A DNA stretch of 51,873 nucleotides from Oscillospiraceae bacterium (GTDB taxonomy: Bacteria; Bacillota; Clostridia; Oscillospirales; Ruminococcaceae): the NCBI GenBank assembly GCA_017438745.1, contig JAFRUS010000042.1:1-51873 (forward strand). The letters are read 5' to 3'. Below the pieces are notes generated by a model that was given only the letters and a program-made list of their open reading frames with translations, did not search any database and was not told the DNA's origin. The stretch's first letter is position 1, and the number at the start of each line of letters is the position of its first letter. Of this stretch, positions 7,388 to 16,620 are shown piece by piece. A program made the translations under genes and the position numbers.

Positions 7388-8632
7388 TTAAAGCTGTCTG
7401 TCGTCTGTAACTCTCTTTGTCTTCTTTTCAGATCTTGGAAGTGTACCGATCGGAACAACGATTACCTTGTTAGGTGTCATGCCGATAAGAGCCTTGAACT
7501 TCTCCATGATCTGTGCTGAGATCTGGTTGAAGTCGTACTTACCGTCGCATTCAACTGTAAGAAGCATAACGTCCTTGTTTGTTCCTTCTTCACGTGCGAT
7601 TCTGATAGCATATTCACTTGAAGTACCTTCAACCTTTGCAAGGAGTTCTTCAACCTGCTTAGGGAACATGTTAACGCCGCGAACCTTGAACATGTCGTCG
7701 CTTCTGCCCTTGATAGTATCGATTCTCGGATAGCATCTGCCGCACTTGCACTTACCAGGAATGATTCTTGAAAGGTCATGTGTTCTGAATCTGAGGAGAG
7801 GAGCACCTTCCTTAACGAGTGTTGTGATAACGATCTCGCCGTCTTCACCGTCTTCTACAGGCTTTCCTGTGATAGGATCGATAACTTCGATGTAAATAAA
7901 GTCATCCCAGTAATGGATACCGTCATCCTCTTCACATGTGATACCGATACCTGGTCCGTAGATCTCTGTAAGTCCGTAGATATCATAGATCTCGCTTACA
8001 AGTTCCTTACGGATACGTTCTCTTGTTGTCTCGCTCCATCTTTCTGAACCGAAAACGCCCTTCTTAAGCTTGATCTTGTCCTTAAGGCCTCTCTTCTGGA
8101 TCTCTTCTGCAAGAAGGATACCGTATGAAGAAGTAGCTGTGATAACTGTTGTTTCGAGATCCTGCATCATCTGGAGCTGCTTTTCTGTGTTACCAGGTCC
8201 GAGCGGAACTGCCATTGCACCAAGCTTTTCACATCCTGCCTGGAAACCGATACCTGCTGTCCAGAGACCATAACCAGGTGTGATCTGGATTCTGTCCTTA
8301 TTTGTAACGCCAGCTGTTTCATAGCATCTCGCGAACATGATAGCCCAGTCATCAACGTCCTTAGCTGTGTAAGGGATGATAACAGGCTTACCTGTTGTAC
8401 CTGATGATGAGTGGATTCTTACGATTTCTGATTCATCACATGCCATGATTCCTAAAGGATAAGCATTTCTGAGATCATCCTTGCCTGAGAAAGGAAGCTT
8501 TTCAAAGTCTTCCTGACAAGTAACGCCTGTTATACCAGCCTTCTTGTAAACTTCTCCATAGTAGCTTCCGGAAGCAATAAGTCTTTTTACCTGCTTGTCG
8601 ATAAGCTCAATCTGCTTTTCGGTTAATTTCAT
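7388..8632 (-). CDS. Phenylacetate-CoA ligase (AMP-forming)
   Basis: 414 residues, normal for the short PaaK family. The AMP-binding P-loop is 'HSSSGTTGKPV' (about residues 73-83), followed by 'YDIYGLTEIYGPG', the 'LLRFRTHDLSRI' hinge region and the C-terminal 'GRSDDMFKVRGVNMFP' signature of PaaK-type ligases. It activates aryl acetates to CoA thioesters with ATP. CAGGAGAA precedes the ATG. It is the last gene behind iorA and iorB. In this setting it may run in reverse as an ADP- or AMP-coupled aryl-acid former, or activate phenylacetate or indoleacetate. Confidence 0.88.
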   Translation of the reverse strand: MKLTEKQIELIDKQVKRLIASGSYYGEVYKKAGITGVTCQEDFEKLPFSGKDDLRNAYPLGIMACDESEIVRIHSSSGTTGKPVIIPYTAKDVDDWAIMFARCYETAGVTNKDRIQITPGYGLWTAGIGFQAGCEKLGAMAVPLGPGNTEKQLQMMQDLETTVITATSSYGILLAEEIQKRGLKDKIKLKKGVFGSERWSETTRERIRKELVSEIYDIYGLTEIYGPGIGITCEEDDGIHYWDDFIYIEVIDPITGKPVEDGEDGEIVITTLVKEGAPLLRFRTHDLSRIIPGKCKCGRCYPRIDTIKGRSDDMFKVRGVNMFPKQVEELLAKVEGTSSEYAIRIAREEGTNKDVMLLTVECDGKYDFNQISAQIMEKFKALIGMTPNKVIVVPIGTLPRSEKKTKRVTDDRQL

Positions 8633-8686
8633 TATTCTTTCTCCTGTCTTGTTTTGATTTTTCCCTAATTTAATCCCGTAATAAGC

Positions 8687-9277
8687 TTAATTTGCGAGGC
8701 TTTCGCCTTTTTCAAGCGCACGAAGATTGAGGTCAACAAAACGTTCCTTGACACGTTCCTTTATTTCTGCAACAACGTGTTCCTTTTTAAGACCAGTCTT
8801 ACCAGTACCGAGTGCAACGCCGAGAATTGCAACGTTGAATATCTTTGATGAACCAAGTTCACTGCATATCTTTTCAGCATCAACAACGATGACTGAACAT
8901 TTCTTTTTAAGATATTCTATCATTTCGCTGCCGTCGTAACCAGTGCTCTTAAGTGATTCTGTAACAGGTTTTACAGGAACAGAGTTTACGATAACAACGC
9001 CGTCTTTTTTGAGATATTTAAGATTTCTAACAGCTTCTGAAGGTTCAAAAGCAAGAATAAGATCAGCAGATCCGAGCGGGATAAGGGGAGCGCTGGCCTT
9101 TTCGCCGATACGTACATGACTTGTTACAGAGCCGCCGCGCTGTGCCATACCGATAGTTTCAGCTGAATGAACGATATTTCCGTCACGCATAGCTGCAGAA
9201 GCGATGAGTTTGGACGCAAGAACAGTACCCTGACCGCCTACGCCGCAGAGAAGGATATCCTTATTCAATTGTAACAC
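8687..9277 (-). CDS. iorB: Indolepyruvate ferredoxin oxidoreductase, beta subunit
   Basis: 196 residues. It begins with the gamma-type oxidoreductase signature 'LLCGVGGQGTVLASKLI', followed by 'SAETIGMAQRGGSVTSHVRIG', which is characteristic of IorB. With IorA it forms the enzyme that oxidatively decarboxylates aryl pyruvates (indolepyruvate, phenylpyruvate) to aryl-acetyl-CoA, passing electrons to ferredoxin. It overlaps the 3' end of iorA by 17 nt and lies 54 nt before the ligase gene, so all three form one operon. Confidence 0.92.
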   Translation of the reverse strand: MLQLNKDILLCGVGGQGTVLASKLIASAAMRDGNIVHSAETIGMAQRGGSVTSHVRIGEKASAPLIPLGSADLILAFEPSEAVRNLKYLKKDGVVIVNSVPVKPVTESLKSTGYDGSEMIEYLKKKCSVIVVDAEKICSELGSSKIFNVAILGVALGTGKTGLKKEHVVAEIKERVKERFVDLNLRALEKGESLAN

Positions 9278-11054
9278 CTCCTATCGCATTTACAGGGCAG
9301 ATCTGGCCGCAGAGTCCGCAGCCTGTACAGAGTGACTTGTCGATAGCTACCTTACCGTCCTCTATAACGATAGCCGGACAGCCTATCTCTCTTATACACT
9401 TTTTGCACTGAATGCACTTGTCTGAGATAACCGCTCTCTTTGTCGGTCTGAAAAGTGCGATACAAGGTGACTTGAAGATGATAGCCTTTACACCAGGAGT
9501 ATCAGCACATTCCTTAACAGCTGCAACTGATGCTTCAAGATCAAGAGGATCAACTGTTATGATCTTCTTAAGACCGATACCTTCAAGAATTTTTATAATA
9601 TCAACCTTTTCAATTATGTCACCCATCATGTTTTTTCCTGTACCAGGATGAGGCTGATGACCTGTCATAGCTGTTGTTGAGTTGTCAAGTACGCAGAGGA
9701 TCATGTCCGCTTCGTTGTATACAGCGTTTACAACACCTGTCATACCAGAAGCAAAGAATGTCGAGTCACCGACAAATGAGAATGCCACGCCGTCCTTTTC
9801 AAGGTGGTTGAAGCCCTGAGCCATTGTAATGCCGGCACCCATACAGAGGCAGGTATCACACATGTCAAGAGGCATAGCGTTGCCGAGTGTGTAGCAGCCG
9901 ATATCGCCGCAGTAGAAAGTCTTTCTGCCTGCCATTGCCTTCTTTACAGCATAGAAAGATGCACGGTGAGGGCAGCCTGCACAGAGTACCGGAGGTCTTA
10001 CAGGAAGTTCCGGAAGATCTGATATGTCGAGCTTTTCAGGAAGAGTCTCGCCAAGGAACTTTGAAATGATCTCAGCAGCGTAGTCAGATGAGTTTTCACC
10101 AGCAAGAACACCGTGTCCTGTAGCCTTGCCAAGTATCTTTACAGGAAGATGGTGTTTTCCTGCAGTTTTAAGAAGCTGGTTTTCAATATAAGGACTGAGT
10201 TCCTCAAAACAGAGAACTTCGTCGCTTTTTTCGAGAACTGAAAGAGCAAGCTTTTCCGGGAACGGATGAGGCGTTGCGATTTTTACAAGAGTAACGTCCT
10301 CACGGTCGCCAAGATATTCCTTTGCATAAGAATAGCTTACGCCTGAAGCAAATACCGCTTTCTTTCCTGAACCCTGAACTGTATTGTGTGAATATTCAGA
10401 GAAGTCGTCGCCCATGCTAACGTTTCTCTTTTCAATTGCAATATGATTGTTGTATGAAAGGCGAGGGAAGATGACCCACTTCTTTGAGTCCTTGATAAAT
10501 CCTTCGTATTCCTTTGCCTTGAAGTTCTCATCGAATTCGATCGATGCATATGCGTGACAGACCCTTGTAGTTGGTCTGAAAAGAACTGGTGTATTGTATT
10601 TTTCTGAATAATCGAAAGCATCCTGAATCATCTGGAAAGCTTCTTCAGGAGAAGTAGGATCAAAAACAGGAATGCGGGCAAAGTCACCGAACATTCTTGT
10701 GTCCTGTTCAGTTTGTGAAGATATCGGGCCCGGATCGTCAGCTGAAACTATGACCATACCGCCCTTTACACCTACGTATGCAAGTGACATGAGAGGATCG
10801 GAAGCAACATTGAGTCCGACCTGCTTCATTGTTACCATTGTACGTGCACCTGTATATGCTGCACCGGCAGCAACCTCAAGAGCAGCCTTTTCATTTACTG
10901 ACCACTCAAGATATACATCTTTCCCCTTGTATTTCTGAATTGTCTCAATAATCTCTGATGAAGGTGTTCCAGGATAACCTGAAACAAGATTTACCCCGGC
11001 AGCAAGTGCACCGAGTGCTATGGCGCTGTTGCCCATAACATATTCTTTTTTCAT
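9261..11054 (-). CDS. iorA: Indolepyruvate ferredoxin oxidoreductase, alpha subunit
   Basis: 597 residues, typical length. The N-terminal pyrimidine-binding domain has 'VSGYPGTPSSEI' and 'EWSVNEKAALEVAAGA'. The TPP-binding domain has 'CAGCPHRASFYA', 'GDIGCYTLG' and 'GDSTFFASG'. The C-terminus (about 545-597) is a two-cluster ferredoxin domain with CxxCxxC...CP motifs ('CIQCKKCIREIGCP', 'CTGCGLCGQICP'). It is a cytoplasmic, oxygen-sensitive enzyme of amino-acid fermentation in anaerobes. An AAAGGA site precedes the ATG. Nothing in the 120 nt upstream is a convincing promoter. Confidence 0.95.
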   Translation of the reverse strand: MKKEYVMGNSAIALGALAAGVNLVSGYPGTPSSEIIETIQKYKGKDVYLEWSVNEKAALEVAAGAAYTGARTMVTMKQVGLNVASDPLMSLAYVGVKGGMVIVSADDPGPISSQTEQDTRMFGDFARIPVFDPTSPEEAFQMIQDAFDYSEKYNTPVLFRPTTRVCHAYASIEFDENFKAKEYEGFIKDSKKWVIFPRLSYNNHIAIEKRNVSMGDDFSEYSHNTVQGSGKKAVFASGVSYSYAKEYLGDREDVTLVKIATPHPFPEKLALSVLEKSDEVLCFEELSPYIENQLLKTAGKHHLPVKILGKATGHGVLAGENSSDYAAEIISKFLGETLPEKLDISDLPELPVRPPVLCAGCPHRASFYAVKKAMAGRKTFYCGDIGCYTLGNAMPLDMCDTCLCMGAGITMAQGFNHLEKDGVAFSFVGDSTFFASGMTGVVNAVYNEADMILCVLDNSTTAMTGHQPHPGTGKNMMGDIIEKVDIIKILEGIGLKKIITVDPLDLEASVAAVKECADTPGVKAIIFKSPCIALFRPTKRAVISDKCIQCKKCIREIGCPAIVIEDGKVAIDKSLCTGCGLCGQICPVNAIGGVTIE

Positions 11055-11139
11055 ACCAAAATCCTTTCGTTTGCGATTTTACCGTGAAATCAGAAAAAAC
11101 TTACTTTCACTAAAATAATATAAATACAGATAAAAATAT

Positions 11140-11179
11140 CTGATTAAGGCTTTTTTATGAATAAATCAGCGTTTTCCTA
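11140..11179. repeat. MITE-like repeat, copy 3 (about 40-bp short form)
   Basis: Read on the minus strand it is TAGGAAAACGCTGATTTATTCATA, the same end as copy 2, followed by a short spacer and CTTAATCA. The middle hairpins are missing. Its terminal TAG is the stop codon of the Hsp70-like gene on the minus strand, in the same orientation as copy 2 relative to its own gene. Confidence 0.6.
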
Positions 11180-14170
11180 ACAAAATTCAAGCTTGTTTAT
11201 CTCACCCATAGAGGCGGAACCGCCGCCGTTTTCTCCGGCGATAACATATTCAACGGCGCTGTGAGATATCATTCTTAAATAGATGAATTTATCATCCGCA
11301 GGCGATTTTACTCTGATAATATGTTTCTGTGTCATAGATGCTGGCATCTGGTTATCGGCTGCCTCAGGAAGGCAGGTGTAATAAAGTTCGATCCTCGGCA
11401 CATCCGCTTCAGTGAACTTTGTCCATTCACCGTCCTTAAGAGATGACTTCGGAATGTCACAGATAAACAGATCATCCTCACAGTGACCAAGGTAATAGCC
11501 GAATGAGCTTTCTTCCTTTGTTTCATTGGAAGATACAACCTTGATCCTTGAACCGAGCCTTCCTTTAATAAGTCCGTAGGCAACACCAGTCTTGCCGGTA
11601 GGTCCGGAAAGTTCACCAGGAACAGCATTTATACCGTTTTTCAGCTGTATAGCTGCCGCCTCCGGAGTACCAAGGGAAGGGTAGATTCTGAAAAGTTCAT
11701 GATCATATTTCTTTTCAGTAGAATGTGAATACATTTCTGTATATTTATCAAAAAGCTTTTTAAGCAGAGGACATTTTCCGGAATTACCGGCAAGAAAAAT
11801 CTCCATTCCTCCGTATTCAGCTATTTTTTCAATACTGAAGCAGTTCTTTAAGAAGATGAAAAACTGTCTTACACCCTGTTCAATACGGTTTTCAAGCAGT
11901 TCAGCCAGATCGATACAGATACCGACAGCTTCGTTGCTGATATCAAGCATGAAATCTTCAAGGAGCTCACCGTCGTTATCAAACAGGTCAACTTTGATGT
12001 ATCCCTTGTCGATCTGTTTAAGTGATGAAATACTTGCTTCATCCAGAGTAGTAGATTCAGAATACAGATCAATTCCGCTTCCGAGAGTTTCCCAGAACGG
12101 ACGAAGCTTTTCCATAAGCTGTTTCATATTCCTTTTGGCTTTCTGAGAATTCGAGATCAGTGTTTCAGATCCCAGAAAACGCTCACAGCCGTTAGGAAGT
12201 GAAAATTCAATGCCCTTGAAATCGTATTTGCCGTTTCTTCTTAAAAGTCTGCTGTGATTTGCCTTGAATATCTCGAAGGCAAGCATTTCCAGAAGGTTTT
12301 CGCCGCCCAGATAGCGGTCACCTCCGGAAGATATATGTGTAATTACATAGTCATATTTTTTCTTTTCCGATGCATCGGAACGACGGTATGAACCAAAGCT
12401 GAAGTCAGTAGTGCCGCCGCCGAAGTCAAATACACCGTAAAGATATTCCTCACCGGATGAAGGTTTGAGACCGAATTCACTGAAAGCAGTGATAGCATAG
12501 GCAACTGGTTCGCTTACGCCGGTCTGCACGCTGAAAATATCCATGCAGTTTCTGTCTTCAAGTACGCTCACCGGAAGTGATTTTCTTATTCCTTTGCGGA
12601 AACTGTTAAGTATCTTTTCCTTCAGTTCCTTTTCATAGGTGATAGGGAAGGAGAGAAGATAATCAAGATAAACACCGTTTCGGATATTATTGATATAAAG
12701 TCCGAGATAGTACGCGTAGATCTCAAGCGGATCGAATCTGTTATCCTCACCTGTAAGATAGGAGGTTAGCTGATATTCATTTCCGCACTGATCCTTGATG
12801 GTAACGATATGGTTTTTATCTGAATCAGCACACCACTGTTTAAGATCATAGAAGTACGAATAGAAGTTGTCAGAAACAGTGCTTGATGTCATGTTTCTGT
12901 AGGCGGTATGTGAAACCGTTACATCGTTCCATTCAGTATCTGGTCTTCCTTCAGCACTTTCGTAGCTTTTAAGGAAAGATTCCATGTTCTTAAGTTCGAT
13001 GACTGTCGGATTTTCATACTGCTCAGGACGTATCTGAGCACTCATATCACCGACACCTATACGCATCGGCATTATTGTGTCCGTACCGTCCTGAAACACA
13101 ACGATCGTGCTTCTGGTACCGAAATCTATACCTACAATACCATCTTCCTTGACGTCAGCAAGAGGATTTCTTCCGACAAAGGTATGGTCTGTTGCTATCT
13201 TGATTTTATTTCTTCCTCTGGCCTCTGATTCCCAGAGTTCCCACATACCCTGATTAGGGTCGGAAAGACGCTTTTTATCATATTCCTCTATTTCCGCACG
13301 GTTCTTGTCCGCACGCAGAACAGAAGATTCAAATTCTTCCCTGAAAGTTTCATCAAGCGCTACCACGCTGTTTTCAGCATCGCTTTTAAGACTTTCGGAA
13401 AGAGCGGTAAGTTCAAATTTTATTCCGAAGATCTCGTTTATCCTGTCCTCAAGCACATCGTTTAAAAACTTTTCTGTAAAAGTAAATACCCCTTTTTTTA
13501 CTTCTATATATTCTGACTCGAAAAGCTTTGAGAGTATCTTGAGAAGAGTCTTGCCTGATTCAGCAAGTTCCTCAGGAATAAGATCATAAAAAACAAGATT
13601 TTCAAGCAAGGTCCTATGTTTCAGTTCGAAAACAGGGATCTTGACACCGTAGCCCCAGCTGCAGTTCTTGCAGTGATTATAAAGACTTTTATAGCAGCAG
13701 GAACGATTGCCCTGGCTGTTTATACACTCGAAAGTGTTATCATTCTTTGTACGGTATCTGACTACGCAGCGGTTGTCGCCGCCGTTGGTGAACCATACAC
13801 TGTCAGCAAAGAACGGATTGGACGACTTTCCGGCAAAAAACAGATCATAAGCTTCATCTTCAGAAATGATGCGTCCCTCAAATCCGTCAAATACATTTCT
13901 GAAACCGCTCTCGTTTACAATTGAACAACGGAATGAATTGATATCCGGTATCAGGATACGATGCTTATGAACATAATAAATATCTCTGCCTTCAATTTTT
14001 ATCCAAGCTGAGGTAACAGAAGCAAGCTCTTTTGAAAGTACAAGTACATACTCATTCAGCTTTTTTTCAGCCTCAGTTATCTGATTTTTACAGTGTGATC
14101 TCGCAAGATCCTCAAAAAAGTTTTCATTGACCCAGATCTCGTTTGTACTTTTGGTATTCAAGAGATCCAC
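11177..14170 (-). CDS. Hsp70/actin-fold ATPase with Cys-rich N-terminal extension
   Basis: 997 residues, much longer than DnaK (about 640). The nucleotide-binding fold starts only at about residue 345: phosphate-1 motif 'GIDFGTRSTIVVF', phosphate-2 'GVFDFGGGTTDFSFG' (about 570-585) and an adenosine-site motif 'IFLAGNSGKCPLL'. The first 340 residues are unlike DnaK and contain eight or more cysteines, several in a tight group (CINS..SCCY...HCKNCSWGYG, about 149-172) that could bind zinc. No DnaK-type substrate-binding beta domain is evident; the C-terminus (about 860-997) is different. Such proteins occur as single genes in clostridia with no assigned role. No DnaJ or GrpE gene lies nearby. 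It has its own promoter (14231-14259), and its TAG stop comes from repeat copy 3. Confidence 0.75.
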   Translation of the reverse strand: MDLLNTKSTNEIWVNENFFEDLARSHCKNQITEAEKKLNEYVLVLSKELASVTSAWIKIEGRDIYYVHKHRILIPDINSFRCSIVNESGFRNVFDGFEGRIISEDEAYDLFFAGKSSNPFFADSVWFTNGGDNRCVVRYRTKNDNTFECINSQGNRSCCYKSLYNHCKNCSWGYGVKIPVFELKHRTLLENLVFYDLIPEELAESGKTLLKILSKLFESEYIEVKKGVFTFTEKFLNDVLEDRINEIFGIKFELTALSESLKSDAENSVVALDETFREEFESSVLRADKNRAEIEEYDKKRLSDPNQGMWELWESEARGRNKIKIATDHTFVGRNPLADVKEDGIVGIDFGTRSTIVVFQDGTDTIMPMRIGVGDMSAQIRPEQYENPTVIELKNMESFLKSYESAEGRPDTEWNDVTVSHTAYRNMTSSTVSDNFYSYFYDLKQWCADSDKNHIVTIKDQCGNEYQLTSYLTGEDNRFDPLEIYAYYLGLYINNIRNGVYLDYLLSFPITYEKELKEKILNSFRKGIRKSLPVSVLEDRNCMDIFSVQTGVSEPVAYAITAFSEFGLKPSSGEEYLYGVFDFGGGTTDFSFGSYRRSDASEKKKYDYVITHISSGGDRYLGGENLLEMLAFEIFKANHSRLLRRNGKYDFKGIEFSLPNGCERFLGSETLISNSQKAKRNMKQLMEKLRPFWETLGSGIDLYSESTTLDEASISSLKQIDKGYIKVDLFDNDGELLEDFMLDISNEAVGICIDLAELLENRIEQGVRQFFIFLKNCFSIEKIAEYGGMEIFLAGNSGKCPLLKKLFDKYTEMYSHSTEKKYDHELFRIYPSLGTPEAAAIQLKNGINAVPGELSGPTGKTGVAYGLIKGRLGSRIKVVSSNETKEESSFGYYLGHCEDDLFICDIPKSSLKDGEWTKFTEADVPRIELYYTCLPEAADNQMPASMTQKHIIRVKSPADDKFIYLRMISHSAVEYVIAGENGGGSASMGEINKLEFC

Positions 14171-14230
14171 CTCCGTCCGCTATATCATATCATAAAATAC
14201 GTATTTGTTATCAACAAAACATATATATTA

Positions 14231-14259
14231 ATTTTACTATAATAATTAGTTTTTGTCAA
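14231..14259 (-). promoter_or_regulatory. Putative sigma-A promoter of the Hsp70-like gene
   Basis: On the minus strand: TTGACA (14259-14254), a 17-nt spacer and TAAAAT (14236-14231), about 60 nt before the start codon. Both boxes are near consensus. Confidence 0.65.
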
Positions 14260-14279
14260 GGACTGGAAGGGTAAAAACC

Positions 14280-14323
14280 CGAGTCTCCCTTTAATTTTTT
14301 CAAAGGAAGACTCGTTAAACAGC
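14280..14323 (-). terminator. Terminator of the hydE-murL-murD-nadA operon
   Basis: CGAGTCTTCCTTT and AAAGGGAGACTCG form a 13-bp stem on the minus strand (14314-14302 with 14292-14280), followed by GGGTTTTTACCC. It lies 19 nt after the nadA stop. Confidence 0.75.
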
Positions 14324-14332
14324 ATATTAAAT

Positions 14333-15244
14333 TTATCCGAGTTCGATCATTTTGTCGATGCATTTTCTTGCATCTCTGATCATATCTTCAGAAAGGTCAA
14401 TGACAGATCCGCCTGTTCCGTTTACAGCATTAAGAACATCCATAAGAGTTGTTATCTTCATATTGTGACACATAAGATCAATTGACAGAGGATAGAACTT
14501 CTTGTCAGGACATTTATACTGAAGGTGTTCAGCAATGCTTACTTCAGTACCGATAATAAATTCCTTATGATCTGATTTTTCTGCAAAGTTCATAATACCT
14601 GATGTGGAACCTACATAATCAGCCTTTTCAGTTACCTTAGGAACACATTCAGGGTGAACGAGAAGAAGAGCCTCAGGATGAAGAGCCTTAGCCTTTAATG
14701 CTTCAGCTTCAGTTATCTTGGCATGTGTAGGACATCCGCCCTGAAGAAGCTTGATGTTCTTGTCCGGAAGCTGCTTTGCTACGTATGTACCAAGGTTGAT
14801 GTCAGGAATAAAGAGAATATTTTTGTTCTCAAGCTTGCTTACAATATTTACAGCTGAAGAAGATGTAACACAAACATCACAGATAGTCTTGAGTTCAGCA
14901 GTTGTGTTGATATAAGCAACTACAGTGTAGTCAGGGAACTGCGCCTTAACTGAGCTTATAAGTTCCTTATCCATCTGTTCTGCCATCGGACATCCTGCGT
15001 AAGGATTGGCAAGAATAACTTTCTTTTCAGGTGAAAGTATCTTTACTGTTTCTGCCATGAACTTAACACCGCACATTATAACTGTGTCAGCATCAGTCTT
15101 TTCAGCCATTACGCTTAACTGAAACGAGTCGCCTGTGTAGTCAGCAATCTCAAGTATCTCTGCAGCCTGATAGCTGTGAGCAAGAATACAGATGTTCTTT
15201 TCTTTTTTAAGTCTGATTATCTCATCCTGGATATCTCTTATCAT
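14333..15244 (-). CDS. nadA: Quinolinate synthase
   Basis: 303 residues, the normal length for the clostridial-type NadA. It condenses iminoaspartate with dihydroxyacetone phosphate to quinolinate in NAD synthesis. The three [4Fe-4S] ligand cysteines are recognisable: Cys85 in 'NPYAGCPMAE', Cys171 in 'LQGGCPTHAKI' and the cysteine of 'LMCHNMKITTL' near 265. 'ILAHSYQ' and 'GDSFQLS' near the N-terminus are typical substrate-site motifs. The nadB and nadC partners are not in the window. It follows murD by 20 nt and is the last gene before the terminator. Confidence 0.94.
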   Translation of the reverse strand: MIRDIQDEIIRLKKEKNICILAHSYQAAEILEIADYTGDSFQLSVMAEKTDADTVIMCGVKFMAETVKILSPEKKVILANPYAGCPMAEQMDKELISSVKAQFPDYTVVAYINTTAELKTICDVCVTSSSAVNIVSKLENKNILFIPDINLGTYVAKQLPDKNIKLLQGGCPTHAKITEAEALKAKALHPEALLLVHPECVPKVTEKADYVGSTSGIMNFAEKSDHKEFIIGTEVSIAEHLQYKCPDKKFYPLSIDLMCHNMKITTLMDVLNAVNGTGGSVIDLSEDMIRDARKCIDKMIELG

Positions 15245-15264
15245 TATTATTTACCTCATTATAA

Positions 15265-16602
15265 TTATTCGGCGAAAACCAGCGCTTTAAAAGCATCGCC
15301 GCGTTCTTCAAAGTTTTTGAAATCATTATAGCTTGCAGCAGCAGGGGACATAACGCATGATTTGCCCTTTGCAGTAAGTTCCTTTGCGAGTTTCACAGCG
15401 CCTTCAAGCTTATCTGTAAGATGAAGTTTTGAAAGGAAAGCTTCATCAGAAAATTTTGCTCTTATTTCATCGCTGATCCTCTTACCTGTATCTGACATGA
15501 GAATAATGTTTGATACAGTGCATGTTGCGAGGAAGTCAATGAGTTCAGTATAGTCGATGCCGCGATCCATACCGCCGATTATAAGTGTGTCAACATCCTT
15601 AAGACTCTTTACAGCCTGAATAGCAGCAGCACAGATAGTAGAAATGGAATCATCATAGTACTTTACTTCATTTACTGTACCTATATACTCAAGTCTGTGC
15701 GGAAGAGGAGAGTAGGTACACACACTCTTCATTATGCTTTCAATACTGAGACCGTACATACGGCAGACAGCATAGGCAACAGCTACATTATAGCAGTTAT
15801 GAGTACCGGAAAGTTTCATTTCATTAACAGGAATATTTATAGTTTCACCGTTATAGGAAATAATGTTTGAAGGAACGAATATATCAGCCATTCTGTTTTT
15901 CTGTGAAACAGTGATTATTTCGGCTGGACAGTCAGCCTTTTTAGGCTTGTTATCTGAATTACAGAAAAGCTTATCACCGGCTTTCTGATGTTTATAGATA
16001 TTCTGCTTTGCTTCAGCGTATTTTTCAAATGAGCCGTAGTGATCAAGGTGCTCTTCAAAAAGATTAAGGAACACAGCCACAGAAGGAGAGAATCTGATAT
16101 TTTCAAGCTGATGGCATGAAAGCTCGAAAACTACCTTAGTATCTTCCTTTATATCATCGATAACGTCAAAGCACGGAATACCGATATTACCTGTAAGAAC
16201 AGCATCCACACCGTTTTCTGAAAGTATGTGATGGATAAGAGTAGTCGTAGTGCTCTTGCCCTTGGTACCTGTGATACCGATAACGTTTGAAGCGTATCTT
16301 TCAAGAAAGATCTCGGTCTGTGATGTTATCTTGCAAGTGTATGAAGCGAAGTCGTTCTTAAGAACAACTCCAGGACTTTTGAAGACTATGTCGTAGTCAT
16401 TAAGAGTATCCTGATATGAATCTCCGGAAATGATCTTTACGTCAGCCGGAAGTTCATCCTTTATCTCATTCTGGTCTGCAATAGTAACAGAAGCAAAACC
16501 GCCGGCTTCGCAGAGTCTTTTATAAGTTGACTTACCCTCACGGCCGAAACCAAGAATAAGAACATTTTTACCTTCTGTGTACTGCTTTAATAAGTTTATC
16601 AT
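15265..16602 (-). CDS. murD: UDP-MurNAc-L-Ala:glutamate ligase (MurD family, likely MurD2 type)
   Basis: 445 residues. The N-terminal Rossmann part is 'VLILGFGREGKSTYKRL'. The ATP P-loop is 'GITGTKGKSTTTTLIHHIL' (about 110-128). 'ELSCHQLENIRFSPSVAVFLNLFEEHLDHYGS' marks the Mur-ligase central domain and 'PLPHRLEYIG...YYDDSISTICAAA' the C-terminal domain. Standard MurD adds D-Glu to UDP-MurNAc-L-Ala. Here the gene is 18 nt downstream of a MurL-type epimerase, the arrangement known for Xanthomonas MurD2-MurL, where the ligase adds L-Glu and MurL then epimerises it. That specificity is inferred from the neighbour only. It is cytoplasmic. Confidence 0.85.
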   Translation of the reverse strand: MINLLKQYTEGKNVLILGFGREGKSTYKRLCEAGGFASVTIADQNEIKDELPADVKIISGDSYQDTLNDYDIVFKSPGVVLKNDFASYTCKITSQTEIFLERYASNVIGITGTKGKSTTTTLIHHILSENGVDAVLTGNIGIPCFDVIDDIKEDTKVVFELSCHQLENIRFSPSVAVFLNLFEEHLDHYGSFEKYAEAKQNIYKHQKAGDKLFCNSDNKPKKADCPAEIITVSQKNRMADIFVPSNIISYNGETINIPVNEMKLSGTHNCYNVAVAYAVCRMYGLSIESIMKSVCTYSPLPHRLEYIGTVNEVKYYDDSISTICAAAIQAVKSLKDVDTLIIGGMDRGIDYTELIDFLATCTVSNIILMSDTGKRISDEIRAKFSDEAFLSKLHLTDKLEGAVKLAKELTAKGKSCVMSPAAASYNDFKNFEERGDAFKALVFAE

Positions 16603-16620
16603 TTTTAAATCCCCCTGTGC

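Noticed and set aside
13616..13924. 102-residue plus-strand open frame inside the Hsp70-like gene
   Set aside because: It is antisense to the Cys-rich head, with no start signal.
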